A stretch of 64,000 nt of DNA from Micromonospora sp. MP36. GTDB lineage: Bacteria > Actinomycetota > Actinomycetes > Mycobacteriales > Micromonosporaceae. Where the stretch lies: the NCBI RefSeq assembly GCF_008119785.1, contig NZ_VSFA01000018.1:1-64000 (forward strand), written 5' to 3'. Below are positions 6,275 through 16,219 of the stretch, piece after piece; the stretch's first letter is position 1, and each line of letters starts with the position of its first letter. A model generated the notes under the pieces. The model was given only the letters and a program-made list of their open reading frames with translations, made no database searches and was not told where the DNA came from. The position numbers and the translations under genes were made by a program.

Positions 6275-8755
6275 ATGAGAAGAGCAGCCATCGCGCTGGT
6301 CGCCGCGGCCTTCGTGCTCGGCGGCGTGCCCGGGGTCGCGCACGCCGAGGCGACCTGGCATCCGGGCACACCACCGATCGCCACGCCGTGGACCGGCCAG
6401 GTGTCGCCGGACAACGCGCTTCCCGACTACCCCCGTCCTCAGTTGGTCCGCAAGAGGTGGGAGACCCTCAACGGGGTCTGGCAGTTCGCGGGGGCGCAGG
6501 AAGGCGAAGCGCCACCGATCGGCGAACAGCTCAGCGAGCGGGTGCTCGTGCCGTACCCGATCGAATCGGCATTGTCCGGCATCCAGCGGCACGAGGACCG
6601 GATGTGGTACCGGCGCTCGTTCGACGTGCCGGCGAACTGGCGGATCGGCGGCGACCAGCGGCTGCGGCTCAACTTCGGTGCCGTCGACTACGACGCCACG
6701 GTCTGGGTCAACGGCATCAAGGTCGCCACCCACCGCGGCGGCTACGACGGCTTCAGCGTCGATGTCACCGACGCCCTGCGCGGCCGGGGAGCCCAGGAGT
6801 TGGTGGTCGGCGTCGAGGACCGCACCGACCAGACCTGGCAGCCGGTCGGCAAGCAGCGCAACGTGCCCGACCGCGGCATCTTCTACACCTCGTCGTCCGG
6901 GATCTGGCAGAGCGTCTGGATGGAGCCGGTGTCGGCGAGCCACGTCGAGCGGTTGCGGATGACGCCGGACATCGACGACGCCAGCCTCCGGCTCACCGTG
7001 CAGGTCGCCGGTGGCAGCGGTCGTACGGTCGAGGCCGTCGCGTACGCCGGCAACAAGCCCGTCGGCCGGGTATCCGGGCCGGCCGGCGCCGAACTGCGCG
7101 TCCCGGTGCCGAACCCGCAGCTGTGGTCGCCCGACTCGCCGTACCTCTATGACCTGAAGGTGCGGGTGCTGGACGGCCCGAAGGAGACCGACCGGGTCGA
7201 GTCCTACTTCGGCATGCGCGAGGTGAGCAAGGTCAAGGGCGCCGACGGCAAGCTTCACCTGGCCCTCAACGGCAAGATCCTGTTCAACCTGTCCACCCTG
7301 GACCAGGGCTTCTGGCCGGACGGCATCCACACGGCGCCGACCGACGAGGCGCTGCGCTTCGACATCGCCGAGACCAAGCGGCTCGGCTTCAACACGATCC
7401 GCAAGCACATCAAGGTGGAGCCGGACCGCTGGTACTACTGGGCCGACCGGCTGGGCCTCATGGTGTGGCAGGACATGCCGGCCATGCGTACCGGCGGTAT
7501 CCCGCCGGTCGACGCGCAGCGGGAGTTTGAGCGGCAGCTCAAGGAGATCGTCGACGAGCACCAGAGCTGGACCTCGATCACGGTCTGGGTGCCGTTCAAC
7601 GAGGGCTGGGGCGAGTGGGACCGCACGGCGACCGGCCGGATCGCCGACGAACTGCGCGCCCAGGACCCGAGCCGGCTGGTCAACGCGCACAGCGGCGTGA
7701 ACTGCTGCGCCTCCAAGGGTGATTCGGGCCGCGGCGACATCATCGACTTCCACCAGTACGTCGGCCCCGCCTCGCCGGTGCCCGGCGGGGACCGCGTCGC
7801 GGTGGACGGCGAGCACGGCGGCTTCGGGCTGGAGGTCGACGGCCACATGTGGTTCGGCGACGGCCACGCCTACGAGATGACGCCGGACAGCGCCACGCTG
7901 ACCCGGCGCTACGTGGAGAACCAACGTGACCTGCTGACCGTGGCCAACCGGTGCGGGCTCTCCGGCGCCGTCTACACCCAGACCACCGACGTGGAGCACG
8001 AGGTCAACGGGTTCTACACCTACGACCGGCAGGTCCAGAAGATGGACTTCGACCAGGTCCGGGACGTCAACCGGGCCATCGTCCGCTCCGTTGACGGCAC
8101 CGGGGCGAACGCCCCGCAGCTGCCGCCGGGCACGCCCGGGCTGACCGGGGTCGGCTGGTGGCCGCTGGACGAGGGCGCCGGCACGGTGACCGACGACAAG
8201 GCCGGCAACCACGACGGGACGCTGGTGAACGGCGCGACGTGGACCACCGGCCACTCCGGCGCCGCGGTGCAGCTCAACGGCGTGAACCAGTACGTCGACA
8301 CCGGCACCGCGATCCTCGACACCACCGGCAACTACACCGCGTCGGCCTGGGTCAAGCTGGACAGCCTCGGCGGGTTCGCCACCGCGGTGAGCCAGGACGG
8401 CGGCAGCCACAGCGCCTTCTTCCTGCAGTACTCGGGTGCCGACAACCGGTTCGCGTTCAGCTTCGCCGGGGTCCGGGCGCTCGCGCCGACCGCACCCGAG
8501 ACCGGCCGCTGGTACCACCTGGTCGGCGTGCGCGATGCCGCCGCCGGCACGCTGACGCTCTACGTCGACGGGCAGCAGGCCGGCACGGCCAGCTCCTGCC
8601 TGGGCGAGGCGTCCAGCGGACCGACCGTCATCGGGCGGGCCAGGTTCAACGGCGGCCCGGTCGACTACTGGCGCGGCGCGATCGACCAGGTGCACGTCTA
8701 CGACCGCGCCCTGTCGGCCGCCGAGGTCGGCCAGCTGTACACCTCCGGAGGCTGA
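6275..8755 (+). CDS. Secreted GH2 glycosidase with C-terminal LamG domain
   Basis: The 826-residue protein starts with a Sec signal peptide (cleavage near AHA, residues 22-24). It then has a GH2 sugar-binding domain (about 40-215), an Ig-like domain and a TIM barrel. Glu443 in FNEGWGEWD is the expected acid/base and Glu513 in DGEHGG the expected nucleophile. From about residue 628 there is a LamG/concanavalin-like domain. GH2 includes beta-galactosidases, mannosidases, glucuronidases and some actinomycete exo-beta-galactofuranosidases; the sequence alone does not settle which. The four downstream genes encode a YtfQ-type transporter, which makes a galactofuranose-containing substrate plausible. 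AAAGGGG upstream serves as ribosome binding site. Confidence 0.9.
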   Translation: MRRAAIALVAAAFVLGGVPGVAHAEATWHPGTPPIATPWTGQVSPDNALPDYPRPQLVRKRWETLNGVWQFAGAQEGEAPPIGEQLSERVLVPYPIESALSGIQRHEDRMWYRRSFDVPANWRIGGDQRLRLNFGAVDYDATVWVNGIKVATHRGGYDGFSVDVTDALRGRGAQELVVGVEDRTDQTWQPVGKQRNVPDRGIFYTSSSGIWQSVWMEPVSASHVERLRMTPDIDDASLRLTVQVAGGSGRTVEAVAYAGNKPVGRVSGPAGAELRVPVPNPQLWSPDSPYLYDLKVRVLDGPKETDRVESYFGMREVSKVKGADGKLHLALNGKILFNLSTLDQGFWPDGIHTAPTDEALRFDIAETKRLGFNTIRKHIKVEPDRWYYWADRLGLMVWQDMPAMRTGGIPPVDAQREFERQLKEIVDEHQSWTSITVWVPFNEGWGEWDRTATGRIADELRAQDPSRLVNAHSGVNCCASKGDSGRGDIIDFHQYVGPASPVPGGDRVAVDGEHGGFGLEVDGHMWFGDGHAYEMTPDSATLTRRYVENQRDLLTVANRCGLSGAVYTQTTDVEHEVNGFYTYDRQVQKMDFDQVRDVNRAIVRSVDGTGANAPQLPPGTPGLTGVGWWPLDEGAGTVTDDKAGNHDGTLVNGATWTTGHSGAAVQLNGVNQYVDTGTAILDTTGNYTASAWVKLDSLGGFATAVSQDGGSHSAFFLQYSGADNRFAFSFAGVRALAPTAPETGRWYHLVGVRDAAAGTLTLYVDGQQAGTASSCLGEASSGPTVIGRARFNGGPVDYWRGAIDQVHVYDRALSAAEVGQLYTSGG

Positions 8756-8857
8756 GGCGACGACGCCTCCTCGCCGTCGCCGCCGCGGTGCCCACCGCGG
8801 CGGCGACCGCCCCCGCTCCACCCCCTGAGTGAGAACCGCCTCGGGAAAGGAAACCCC

Positions 8858-9925
8858 ATGCCCAGGACATCCGGATTGGCGGCAGCGGTCACGCTGGCCG
8901 CCCTGCTCGCCACCGCGGCGTGCGCCAAGAGTGAGGACAGCGGCGACACGCCCGCACCGGCCGGCAGCGCGGGCCAGCAGGTCGTGCAGAGCACGGGCGC
9001 CACCGGCCCGACCTGCACCCTGCAGAGCTTCGGCGGACAGAAGTTCGACGTCAAGAAGGACGTGGTCGGCTTCTCCCAGTCGGAGAAGGAAGCCAACCCG
9101 TTCCGGATCGCCGAGACCAAGTCCATCAAGGACGAAGCCGGCAAGCTCGGCATCGCCAACCTGCGGGTCACCAACGCGCAGTCCCAGTTCTCCAAGCAGA
9201 TCTCCGACGTGCAGCAGCTCATCGCGCAGGGCGCCAAGCTGCTGGTCATCGCGCCGTTGAACTCCGACGGCTGGGAGCCGGTGCTGCGGCAGGCGGCGGA
9301 GAAGAAGGTCCCGATCATCACCATCGACCGCAAGATCAACGCTCAGCCGTGCACCGACTACCTCACCTTCATCGGGTCGGACTTCTACGAGCAGGGCAAG
9401 CGGGCGGCCGACCAGATGATCCAGTCCCTCGGCGGCCAGGGTGAGGTCGCCATCCTGCTCGGCGCGCCCGGCAACAACGTCACCACCGACCGGACCAAGG
9501 GTTTCAAGGACCGGATCCAGGAGAAGGCGCCGGGCATCACCATCTCCTTCGAGCAGACCGGCGAGTTCACCCGGGAGAAGGGCCAGCAGGTCACCGAGCA
9601 GCTGATCCAGTCCCGCCCCGGCACCAAGGGCATCTACGCGGAGAACGACGAGATGGCGCTCGGGGCGGTGACGGCGCTCAAGGGGGCGGGGAAGTCGCCC
9701 GGCCAGGTCAAGATCGTGTCGGTGGACGGCACCCGCGCCGCCGTGCAGGGCATCGTCGACGGCTGGCTGTCCGCGGTCGTCGAGTCGAACCCGCGCTTCG
9801 GACCGCTCGCCTTCTCCACCGCACAGAAGTTCCTGGACGGGGAACCGATCCCCGCCACGGTGATCATCAGTGACCAGGAGTACACGACGGCGAACGCCAA
9901 GGAGAGCCTGGGAAACGCGTACTGA
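8858..9925 (+). CDS. ytfQ: Sugar ABC transporter substrate-binding lipoprotein, YtfQ-like
   Basis: The 355-residue periplasmic-binding-type protein has a lipoprotein signal ending LLATAAC (Cys22) and a type I sugar-binding fold of the RbsB/YtfQ group. Features shared with YtfQ are VGFSQSEKEANPFRIAE, LVIAPLNSDGWEPVL, the GEFTREKGQQVTEQLI stretch and YAENDEMALGA. YtfQ of E. coli binds galactofuranose and galactopyranose. The lipid anchor would hold the protein on the outer face of the membrane, where it could capture sugar released by the upstream GH2 enzyme. The TGA stop overlaps the ATG of the ATPase gene by one base. The ligand is inferred from similarity recalled by eye. Confidence 0.88.
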   Translation: MPRTSGLAAAVTLAALLATAACAKSEDSGDTPAPAGSAGQQVVQSTGATGPTCTLQSFGGQKFDVKKDVVGFSQSEKEANPFRIAETKSIKDEAGKLGIANLRVTNAQSQFSKQISDVQQLIAQGAKLLVIAPLNSDGWEPVLRQAAEKKVPIITIDRKINAQPCTDYLTFIGSDFYEQGKRAADQMIQSLGGQGEVAILLGAPGNNVTTDRTKGFKDRIQEKAPGITISFEQTGEFTREKGQQVTEQLIQSRPGTKGIYAENDEMALGAVTALKGAGKSPGQVKIVSVDGTRAAVQGIVDGWLSAVVESNPRFGPLAFSTAQKFLDGEPIPATVIISDQEYTTANAKESLGNAY

Positions 9926-11451
9926 TGGCGACCGCGGTTCTGGAGGCCCGGGGAATCTCGAAGGGATTCCCCGGGGTCCTCGCCCTCGACGACGTGTCCT
10001 TCCGGCTGGACGCGGGGCAGGTGCACGCCCTGGTCGGCGAGAACGGCGCCGGCAAGTCGACCCTCATCAAGGTCCTCACCGGCGTGTACCGGCCGGACCG
10101 GGGGACGCTGCTGCAGGGCGGCGAACCGGTCACCTTCGACAACCCCCTCGCCGCCCAACGGGCCGGGATCTCGACCATCTACCAGGAGGTCAACCTCGTC
10201 CCACAGATGAGCCTCGCGCACAACCTGCTGCTCGGGCGGGAACCGCGCACCCGGCTCGGGGTCATCGACATGACGCAGCTGTACGCCGAGGCCGAGCGCG
10301 TGATGACCCGGTACGGCATCCGGACCGACGTGCGCCGGCCGCTGCGCTCGCTCGGCATGGGCACCCAGCAGATGGTGGCACTCGCCCGCGCGGTCTCCAT
10401 CGAGGCCCGCGTGGTCATCATGGACGAGCCGACCTCAGCCCTGGAACCGCGGGAGGTGGACACCCTCTTCGGCGTCATCGCCGACCTGCGAACCCAGGGC
10501 ATCTCGCTGATCTACGTGAGCCACCGCCTCGACGAGCTGTACCGGATCTGCGACCGGGTCACCGTGCTGCGCGACGGCAGGGTGGCGCACACCGGGCCGC
10601 TCGACAAGCTCCCGCGCGTGGATCTCGTCGCGCTGATGCTCGGCCGCGATCCCGCCGAGATCAGGCGGGAAGGCGCGACGAAGTTCTCCGGCGAGCACAC
10701 CACCGCCGCCAACGGGCCGCTGGTGGAGGCCCGCTCGTTGTCCCGCCGGCCCGACCTGCGTGATGTGTCGGTGCAGGTCCGCCCCGGCGAGGTGGTGGGC
10801 CTGGGCGGGCTGCTGGGCGCCGGGCGCAGCGAGACGGCCAAAGCGATCGCCGGTGCCCTCCCAGTCGACGGCGGCACGGTGCTGGTGGCCGGGCAGGAGG
10901 TGCGCCGCGGCTCGCCGGCGGCGGCGATCCGGGCCGGCGTCAGCCTCGTCCCCGAGGACCGCAAGGTCGAGGGCATCGTGCCGACCCTGTCGGTACGGGA
11001 CAACATCGCGCTGGCCGCCCTGCCCCAGCTGTCCCGGTCCGGAGTGGTGTCCGACGCCCGGGTCGACCGGATCGTCGACACCTTCATGCGGCGGCTGCGC
11101 ATCAAGGCCGCCTCCCCCCACCAGAAAGTCGCCGAGCTGTCCGGCGGCAACCAGCAGAAGGTCCTGCTGGCCCGGTCGCTGGCCACCGGCGCGAAGGTGC
11201 TGCTGCTCGACGAACCAACCCGGGGCATCGACGTCGGGGCCAAGGCCGAGGTGCAGGCACTCATCGACGAACTGGCAGCCGAAGGGCTCGGGGTGCTGCT
11301 GATCTCCTCCGACCTGGAGGAACTCGTCGAAGGGGCGGACCGCGTCGTGGTCCTGCGCGACGGCGCGGTCGCGGGCGAGCTGAGCGGCGACCAGGTCACG
11401 GAACAAGCGATCATGGCAACGATTGCCGCGACAGGAGAGACCGATGGCTGA
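9925..11451 (+). CDS. ytfR: Sugar ABC transporter ATPase, YtfR-like
   Basis: The 508-residue protein has tandem ABC domains. Domain 1 has Walker A at residues 38-46 (GENGAGKST) and VVIMDEPTSALEP. Domain 2 has a degenerate Walker A (GLLGAGRSE), the LSGGNQQK signature at residue 405 and LLLDEPTRGID. This is the layout of YtfR/RbsA/MglA, which power import of sugars through two membrane subunits. The start codon overlaps the preceding stop (TGATG), and the last codons overlap the permease start. A close paralogue without partner genes lies at 1996-3501. The energy-coupling assignment is secure; sugar specificity follows from the neighbouring binding protein. Confidence 0.93.
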   Translation: MATAVLEARGISKGFPGVLALDDVSFRLDAGQVHALVGENGAGKSTLIKVLTGVYRPDRGTLLQGGEPVTFDNPLAAQRAGISTIYQEVNLVPQMSLAHNLLLGREPRTRLGVIDMTQLYAEAERVMTRYGIRTDVRRPLRSLGMGTQQMVALARAVSIEARVVIMDEPTSALEPREVDTLFGVIADLRTQGISLIYVSHRLDELYRICDRVTVLRDGRVAHTGPLDKLPRVDLVALMLGRDPAEIRREGATKFSGEHTTAANGPLVEARSLSRRPDLRDVSVQVRPGEVVGLGGLLGAGRSETAKAIAGALPVDGGTVLVAGQEVRRGSPAAAIRAGVSLVPEDRKVEGIVPTLSVRDNIALAALPQLSRSGVVSDARVDRIVDTFMRRLRIKAASPHQKVAELSGGNQQKVLLARSLATGAKVLLLDEPTRGIDVGAKAEVQALIDELAAEGLGVLLISSDLEELVEGADRVVVLRDGAVAGELSGDQVTEQAIMATIAATGETDG

Positions 11452-12402
11452 GATCGCGGTCGCGCCGCGCGCCTGGGGCGGGCGGGCAGGACTGCTCGCG
11501 TGGCTGCAGGAGTACGGCGTCTACGCGTCGGTGCTCGCGCTCCTGCTCTTCAACGTGGTGTTCACGCCGCACTTCCTGGAAGTGGCGAACTTCCGGACCC
11601 AGCTGATCCAGGTAGCCCCCGTCGTGATCACCTCGCTCGGCATGGCGCTGGTGATCGGCACCGAGGGCATCGACCTGTCCGTCGGTTCGGTGATGGCGCT
11701 CGCCTCGGCGATGGTGGTGCTCTACCTCGGGTACGGCGCTCCGGTCGCGATCGTCGCGGCCCTGATCGCCGGCGCCGCCATCGGCGCCGGCGGCGGCGCG
11801 CTGGTGGCGTACGTGGGGGTGCAGCCCATCGTGGCGACGCTGGCCCTGCTGGTAGGCGTACGGGGCCTGGCGAACGTGCTGGTGCCCCAGCTCACCGAGT
11901 TCCGCAACCCCACGCTGATCACCCTCGGCAGCCGGTCCGTGCTCGGCCTGCCACTCGTGGTCATCATCGCGGCGGCGCTCACCGTACTGATCGGGTTCCT
12001 GGTCAAGCGCACCACCCTGGGCCGCCAACTGGTGGCCGTCGGTGGCAACCGGGCCGCGAGCCGGCTGTCCGGCCTGCCGGTACGCCGCGTCCTGGTCACC
12101 GTCTACCTCATCTCCGGCCTGCTCGCCGCGGTGGCCGGCGTGCTGGCCACGTCCCGCCTGCAAGCCAGCGACCCCACCTCACTGGGCCTGCTCATGGAAC
12201 TGTCCGCGATCACCGCCGTGGTCGTCGGCGGCACCCCGCTCACCGGCGGCCGGGTCCGCGTGCTCGGCACCGTGATGGGCGCCCTGCTCATCCAGCTCCT
12301 CCAGGCCACACTCATCAAGCACAACCTGCCGCAGTCCTGGACCCAGATGGTCCAGGCGGTCATCATCCTGGCCGCCGTCTACGCCGCCCGAGGGAGGCGC
12401 GC

Positions 12403-12406
<4 letters not shown>
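11444..12406 (+). CDS. ytfT: Sugar ABC transporter permease, YtfT-like
   Basis: The 320-residue membrane protein of the RbsC/YtfT group has 8-10 hydrophobic segments and the family motif ALVIGTEGIDLSVGS near residue 70, plus AVGGNRAASRLSGLP. The ATG at 11444 is chosen because AGGAGA stands six bases upstream; it lies inside the end of the ATPase gene. Its stop overlaps the next permease start (ATGA). With the next gene it supplies the two different membrane subunits typical of the YtfQRT-YjfF transporter. Confidence 0.9.
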
Positions 12407-13416
<1,010 letters not shown>

Positions 13417-13425
13417 GGGCTGCTT

Positions 13426-13452
13426 CCCGGTCGCCCACCGGCCGCGACCGGG
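13426..13452 (+). terminator. Hairpin after the GH2/ABC operon
   Basis: CCCGGTCGC and GCGACCGGG form a 9-bp stem around a nine-base loop, starting ten bases after the last permease stop. There is no U-tract, which is usual for GC-rich actinomycete terminators. Confidence 0.5.
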
Positions 13453-13527
13453 CGGGCCGATGGCAGCCGCCCACGGTGGATCTACCGGGAGGTCCCGTCA
13501 GCCAGGTGGCCGCTGCGGGGTGCCGCG

Positions 13528-13617
13528 TCAGCCGCCGTGTTGGTGTGGGGCGCCGACGGTGTAGAGCAGAGTGGCGAGTGCGGCCAACGCGAGGACGATC
13601 CGTAGCTTCATGGCCAT
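13528..13617 (-). CDS. Possible 29-residue membrane peptide
   Basis: A short frame begins MAMKLRIVLALAALATLLYT and ends HGG. It has a basic start, one hydrophobic helix of about 15 residues and a short histidine-containing tail. An internal ATG at 13611 would give 27 residues. No clear ribosome binding site is seen. It lies in the 296-base gap between the ABC operon and the WYL regulator, which holds nothing else convincing apart from the terminator. Small single-helix proteins of this shape exist in actinobacteria, but expression is unproven and I do not recognise a family. Confidence 0.3.
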   Translation of the reverse strand: MAMKLRIVLALAALATLLYTVGAPHQHGG

Positions 13618-13712
13618 CGATGCTAGGGATTGGCGAACATCAACTGACTCGGCGGTGTCGGTGGGTATCTGAAGCTGTTCGTACAGAAACGCCACGCGAT
13701 CGGGCCGTTAAT

Positions 13713-14720
13713 TCATCGATCGGCGTGCCCTGCCTCGCCGGGATTCGCCGGCGCCGCCGAGGGCCGGTTCGCCAGGGCGGCAGCGAAACGCGTCGCGAGC
13801 GTCGCGACCGCGGCACGGAGTTCTTCTCCGCCGACGACGCGGAAGGCGAACGGCACACTCGCCAGCCACTCCTGCGCGTACATGGCCGGATTGCTCGTGC
13901 TGCCCACGAGCACGCACCCATCTCCTGATGGTTCGAGCCGTCCCATGGGCGGCCGGATCCACGGGGCCACCTCAGCCAGCGGGGCATCGAACACCACGTG
14001 GGTGGGGAACTCCCACCCGATGCCCAGGTGCTCCTCCAGCGCGGCGACCGGGTCGAGGCCGTCGGGCGGCTCGAACTCGTGCGCGGTCTGCCGGACCGCG
14101 CGGACCCGGTCGACCCGGTAGGTGCGGATCGCGTCCGCCCGATGGGATTGACACAGGAGGTACCAGCGCCCGCGGCGGACGACGACCGCCCAGGGGTCCA
14201 CCTCCGCGTCCCACTCGTTGCCGGTCTCGCTCCGGTACGTGACCAGCACGCGACGTCGGGCCGCGACGGCCGCGACGAGTGAGCTGGTCAGGGTGGGATC
14301 TGGACGGGCCGAGTGCCGGTCGGGCGCAGCTGACGCATGCTCTCGCAGTGCGGCCGCCTGCCGGCCGACGCCCTCGGGCAGGGCCTGGATGACCTTGCCC
14401 AGGGCAGCACCCACAGGATCGTCGACGTCGGCGGCCGCCGGCTGGCCGTCGAGCACCGCCATGACCAGGCCAAGCGCCTCGGCCTGCGTGAAGACCACCG
14501 GAGGCAGCCTCGTCCCGCGCCGAAGCCGGTACCCGCCGTGAGGACCCCGGGTTGACTCGACGGGGATGCCGGCCTCCCGGAGGATCCCGACATACCGGCG
14601 CGCGGCCCGCTCCGTGACACCGAGTCTCTCGGCGAGTTGGTCGGCCGTCGTGCCGGGGCGGGCCTGGAGGATCTCGAGGGCACGCAGCGCCCGTGCGGTG
14701 GGGCTGAGATCGGTCGGCAC
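13713..14720 (-). CDS. HTH-WYL transcriptional regulator
   Basis: The 335-residue protein has a winged helix at the N-terminus (ADQLAERLGVTERAARRYVGILREAG). A WYL ligand-binding domain follows, with RRGRWYLLCQSHRAD near residues 180-195, and a C-terminal WCX-like extension. WYL proteins sense small ligands or nucleic acids and usually control neighbouring genes. This one is divergent from an alpha/beta hydrolase gene with about 100 bp between them and probably regulates it and itself. A second regulator of the same architecture lies at 33523-34512. The effector is unknown. Confidence 0.9.
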   Translation of the reverse strand: MPTDLSPTARALRALEILQARPGTTADQLAERLGVTERAARRYVGILREAGIPVESTRGPHGGYRLRRGTRLPPVVFTQAEALGLVMAVLDGQPAAADVDDPVGAALGKVIQALPEGVGRQAAALREHASAAPDRHSARPDPTLTSSLVAAVAARRRVLVTYRSETGNEWDAEVDPWAVVVRRGRWYLLCQSHRADAIRTYRVDRVRAVRQTAHEFEPPDGLDPVAALEEHLGIGWEFPTHVVFDAPLAEVAPWIRPPMGRLEPSGDGCVLVGSTSNPAMYAQEWLASVPFAFRVVGGEELRAAVATLATRFAAALANRPSAAPANPGEAGHADR

Positions 14721-14790
14721 CCCAGCAGACTAGGTCGCCACGAAACGAACCGGAAGTAGATCGTCCGGAACTGGCCCTAGCGTGATGCCC

Positions 14791-14817
14791 ATGACCACCG
14801 CGGGGAAAGGAAACTGA
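14791..14817 (+). CDS. Possible micro-uORF upstream of the hydrolase
   Basis: An 8-codon frame (ATG at 14791; an in-frame ATG at 14785 would make it 10) ends in TGA two bases before the hydrolase ATG. The hydrolase ribosome binding site (GGGAAAGGAAAC) lies inside it. TAGCGT at 14778-14783 would place a transcript start at about 14791, so the uORF could be leaderless. A similar arrangement precedes the VOC gene at 34623. It may be only a chance frame. Confidence 0.25.
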   Translation: MTTAGKGN

Positions 14818-14819
14818 TC

Positions 14820-15506
14820 ATGGAGATCGTGCTCATCGCTGGCCTGTGGCTCGATGGCTCCGTGTGGGACGAGGTGGTGTCCGCACTCGAGCCGCTCGGC
14901 CATCGCCCCGTACCGCTCACCCTCCCGGGTCAGGGTGACGGGTCCGTGTCCGCCTCGCTCGACGACCAGGTGGCAGCGGTCCTCGCCGCCGTGGACTCGG
15001 CATCCGGAAAGCCCATGGTGGTGGGGCATTCCGCCGCCTGCACCCTGGCCTGGCTGGCCGCTGACGCGCGACCGGAGCAGATTGCCAAAGTCGCTCTTAT
15101 CGGTGGCTTCCCGTCCGGCGACGGGGAGCGCTACGCCGACTTCTTCGAGCTGAAGGATGGCGTCATGCCCTTCCCCGGCTGGGGCCCATTCGAGGGACCG
15201 GACTCTGCGGACCTCGACGAGGCGGCCCGGCGGCGCATCGCGTCCGCCGCGATTCCCGTACCGGAGGGGGTGGCCAGGGGGGTGGTGCGCCTGGCCGACG
15301 AGCGACGCTTCGACGTCCCGGTCGTGCTCGTGTGCCCGGAGTTCACACCTGCCCAGGCCAAGGAGTGGATCGACGCCGGCGACGTGCCCGAGCTGGCAAA
15401 GGCCAGGCACCTCGACTTCGTCGACATCGACTCCGGCCACTGGCCCATGGTCAGCAAGCCGAAGGAACTCGCCCGGCTCCTTGCCACGGCGGCCGCCGAG
15501 GTCTGA
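14820..15506 (+). CDS. Alpha/beta hydrolase
   Basis: The 228-residue protein has an alpha/beta-hydrolase fold with the nucleophile elbow GHSAA (Ser71) and a C-terminal catalytic histidine (His207 in DSGHWPM). An acidic partner around CPEFTPAQA is likely. The N-terminus has the oxyanion-hole region LIAGLWLDGSVWDEV. It is a cytosolic esterase-like enzyme of unknown substrate; there is no signal peptide. The ribosome binding site is GGGAAAGGAA. It is divergent from a WYL regulator. An acetyltransferase gene follows 54 bp later and may be cotranscribed. Confidence 0.85.
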   Translation: MEIVLIAGLWLDGSVWDEVVSALEPLGHRPVPLTLPGQGDGSVSASLDDQVAAVLAAVDSASGKPMVVGHSAACTLAWLAADARPEQIAKVALIGGFPSGDGERYADFFELKDGVMPFPGWGPFEGPDSADLDEAARRRIASAAIPVPEGVARGVVRLADERRFDVPVVLVCPEFTPAQAKEWIDAGDVPELAKARHLDFVDIDSGHWPMVSKPKELARLLATAAAEV

Positions 15507-15560
15507 CCTGCCGCCGCGGCCGTGAGCCGGGAGGATGAGACGCGCGGAAGGATGCGAGGG

Positions 15561-16127
15561 ATGGCATACACGATCCGACCCCTGGACGCCTCGACCTGGG
15601 ATGCATTCGCGGAGCTGGTCGAGCGCAACAACGGGATCTTCGGTGGGTGCTGGTGCATCGGTTACCACCCGGAGTGCGGCCAGCGGGGGATCAGCTACCG
15701 GGCGGTCAAGGAGGACCGGGTCCGGACCGGCCGTGCTCACGCCGCGCTCGTCCTCGACGAGGACGGCACCGCACAGGGGTGGTGCCAGTACGGCAGCCCC
15801 GAGGAACTGCCCGGCATCAAGCACCGGCGGGCGTACGACAGGGACGCGCCACCGCGTCCGGACTGGCGGATCACCTGCTTCTACGTCGACCGGAAACATC
15901 GCGGTCAGGGCATCGCACGGGCAGCCCTGGAAGGCGCTCTCGACCAGATCGCCCAGGCCGGCGGCGGCCTCGTCGAGGCCATCTCCGAGGTCACCACCGG
16001 CCGCGAGGCGCCGGGCCGTTTCCTGTTCAGCGCGACCGTCGAACTCTTCGAGCAGTTCGGATTCACCCGCGGCCGCCAGGTTGGCAAGCACGCATGGATC
16101 GTGAGCAGGGTGGTCGGTCCCGTGTGA
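15561..16127 (+). CDS. GNAT-family N-acetyltransferase
   Basis: The 188-residue protein has the GNAT fold. The acetyl-CoA pyrophosphate loop appears as RKHRGQGIARAAL, preceded by the beta-4 strand WRITCFYVD. The N-terminal part contains FGGCWCIGYHPECGQRG, which is rich in Cys and Trp; that form is seen in a subgroup of actinobacterial GNATs. The ATG at 15561 is followed by MAYTIRPLD; an ATG nine bases earlier is possible. The acceptor is unknown. It may be expressed with the upstream hydrolase. Transcription is closed by the strong hairpin at 16159-16200. Confidence 0.85.
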   Translation: MAYTIRPLDASTWDAFAELVERNNGIFGGCWCIGYHPECGQRGISYRAVKEDRVRTGRAHAALVLDEDGTAQGWCQYGSPEELPGIKHRRAYDRDAPPRPDWRITCFYVDRKHRGQGIARAALEGALDQIAQAGGGLVEAISEVTTGREAPGRFLFSATVELFEQFGFTRGRQVGKHAWIVSRVVGPV

Positions 16128-16158
16128 CGTCGGCCGTCTGCTCCCAGCGAGCGCGACC

Positions 16159-16200
16159 GTTGCCTCGTCAGTGCGGGCGAAACCGCACTGACGAGGCAAC
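16159..16200. terminator. Bidirectional terminator hairpin between convergent genes
   Basis: GTTGCCTCGTCAGTGCGG pairs perfectly with its complement across the six-base loop GCGAAA, giving an 18-bp stem. It lies between the convergent acetyltransferase and M14 peptidase genes, 32 and 20 bases from their stops, and can serve both strands. Confidence 0.85.
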
Positions 16201-16219
16201 TGACCACGATGGGCGGGGG

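Noticed and set aside
6200-8821. 873-codon minus-strand frame over the GH2 gene
   Set aside because: Antisense shadow with low-complexity sequence; the plus strand encodes a complete GH2-LamG protein with signal peptide.
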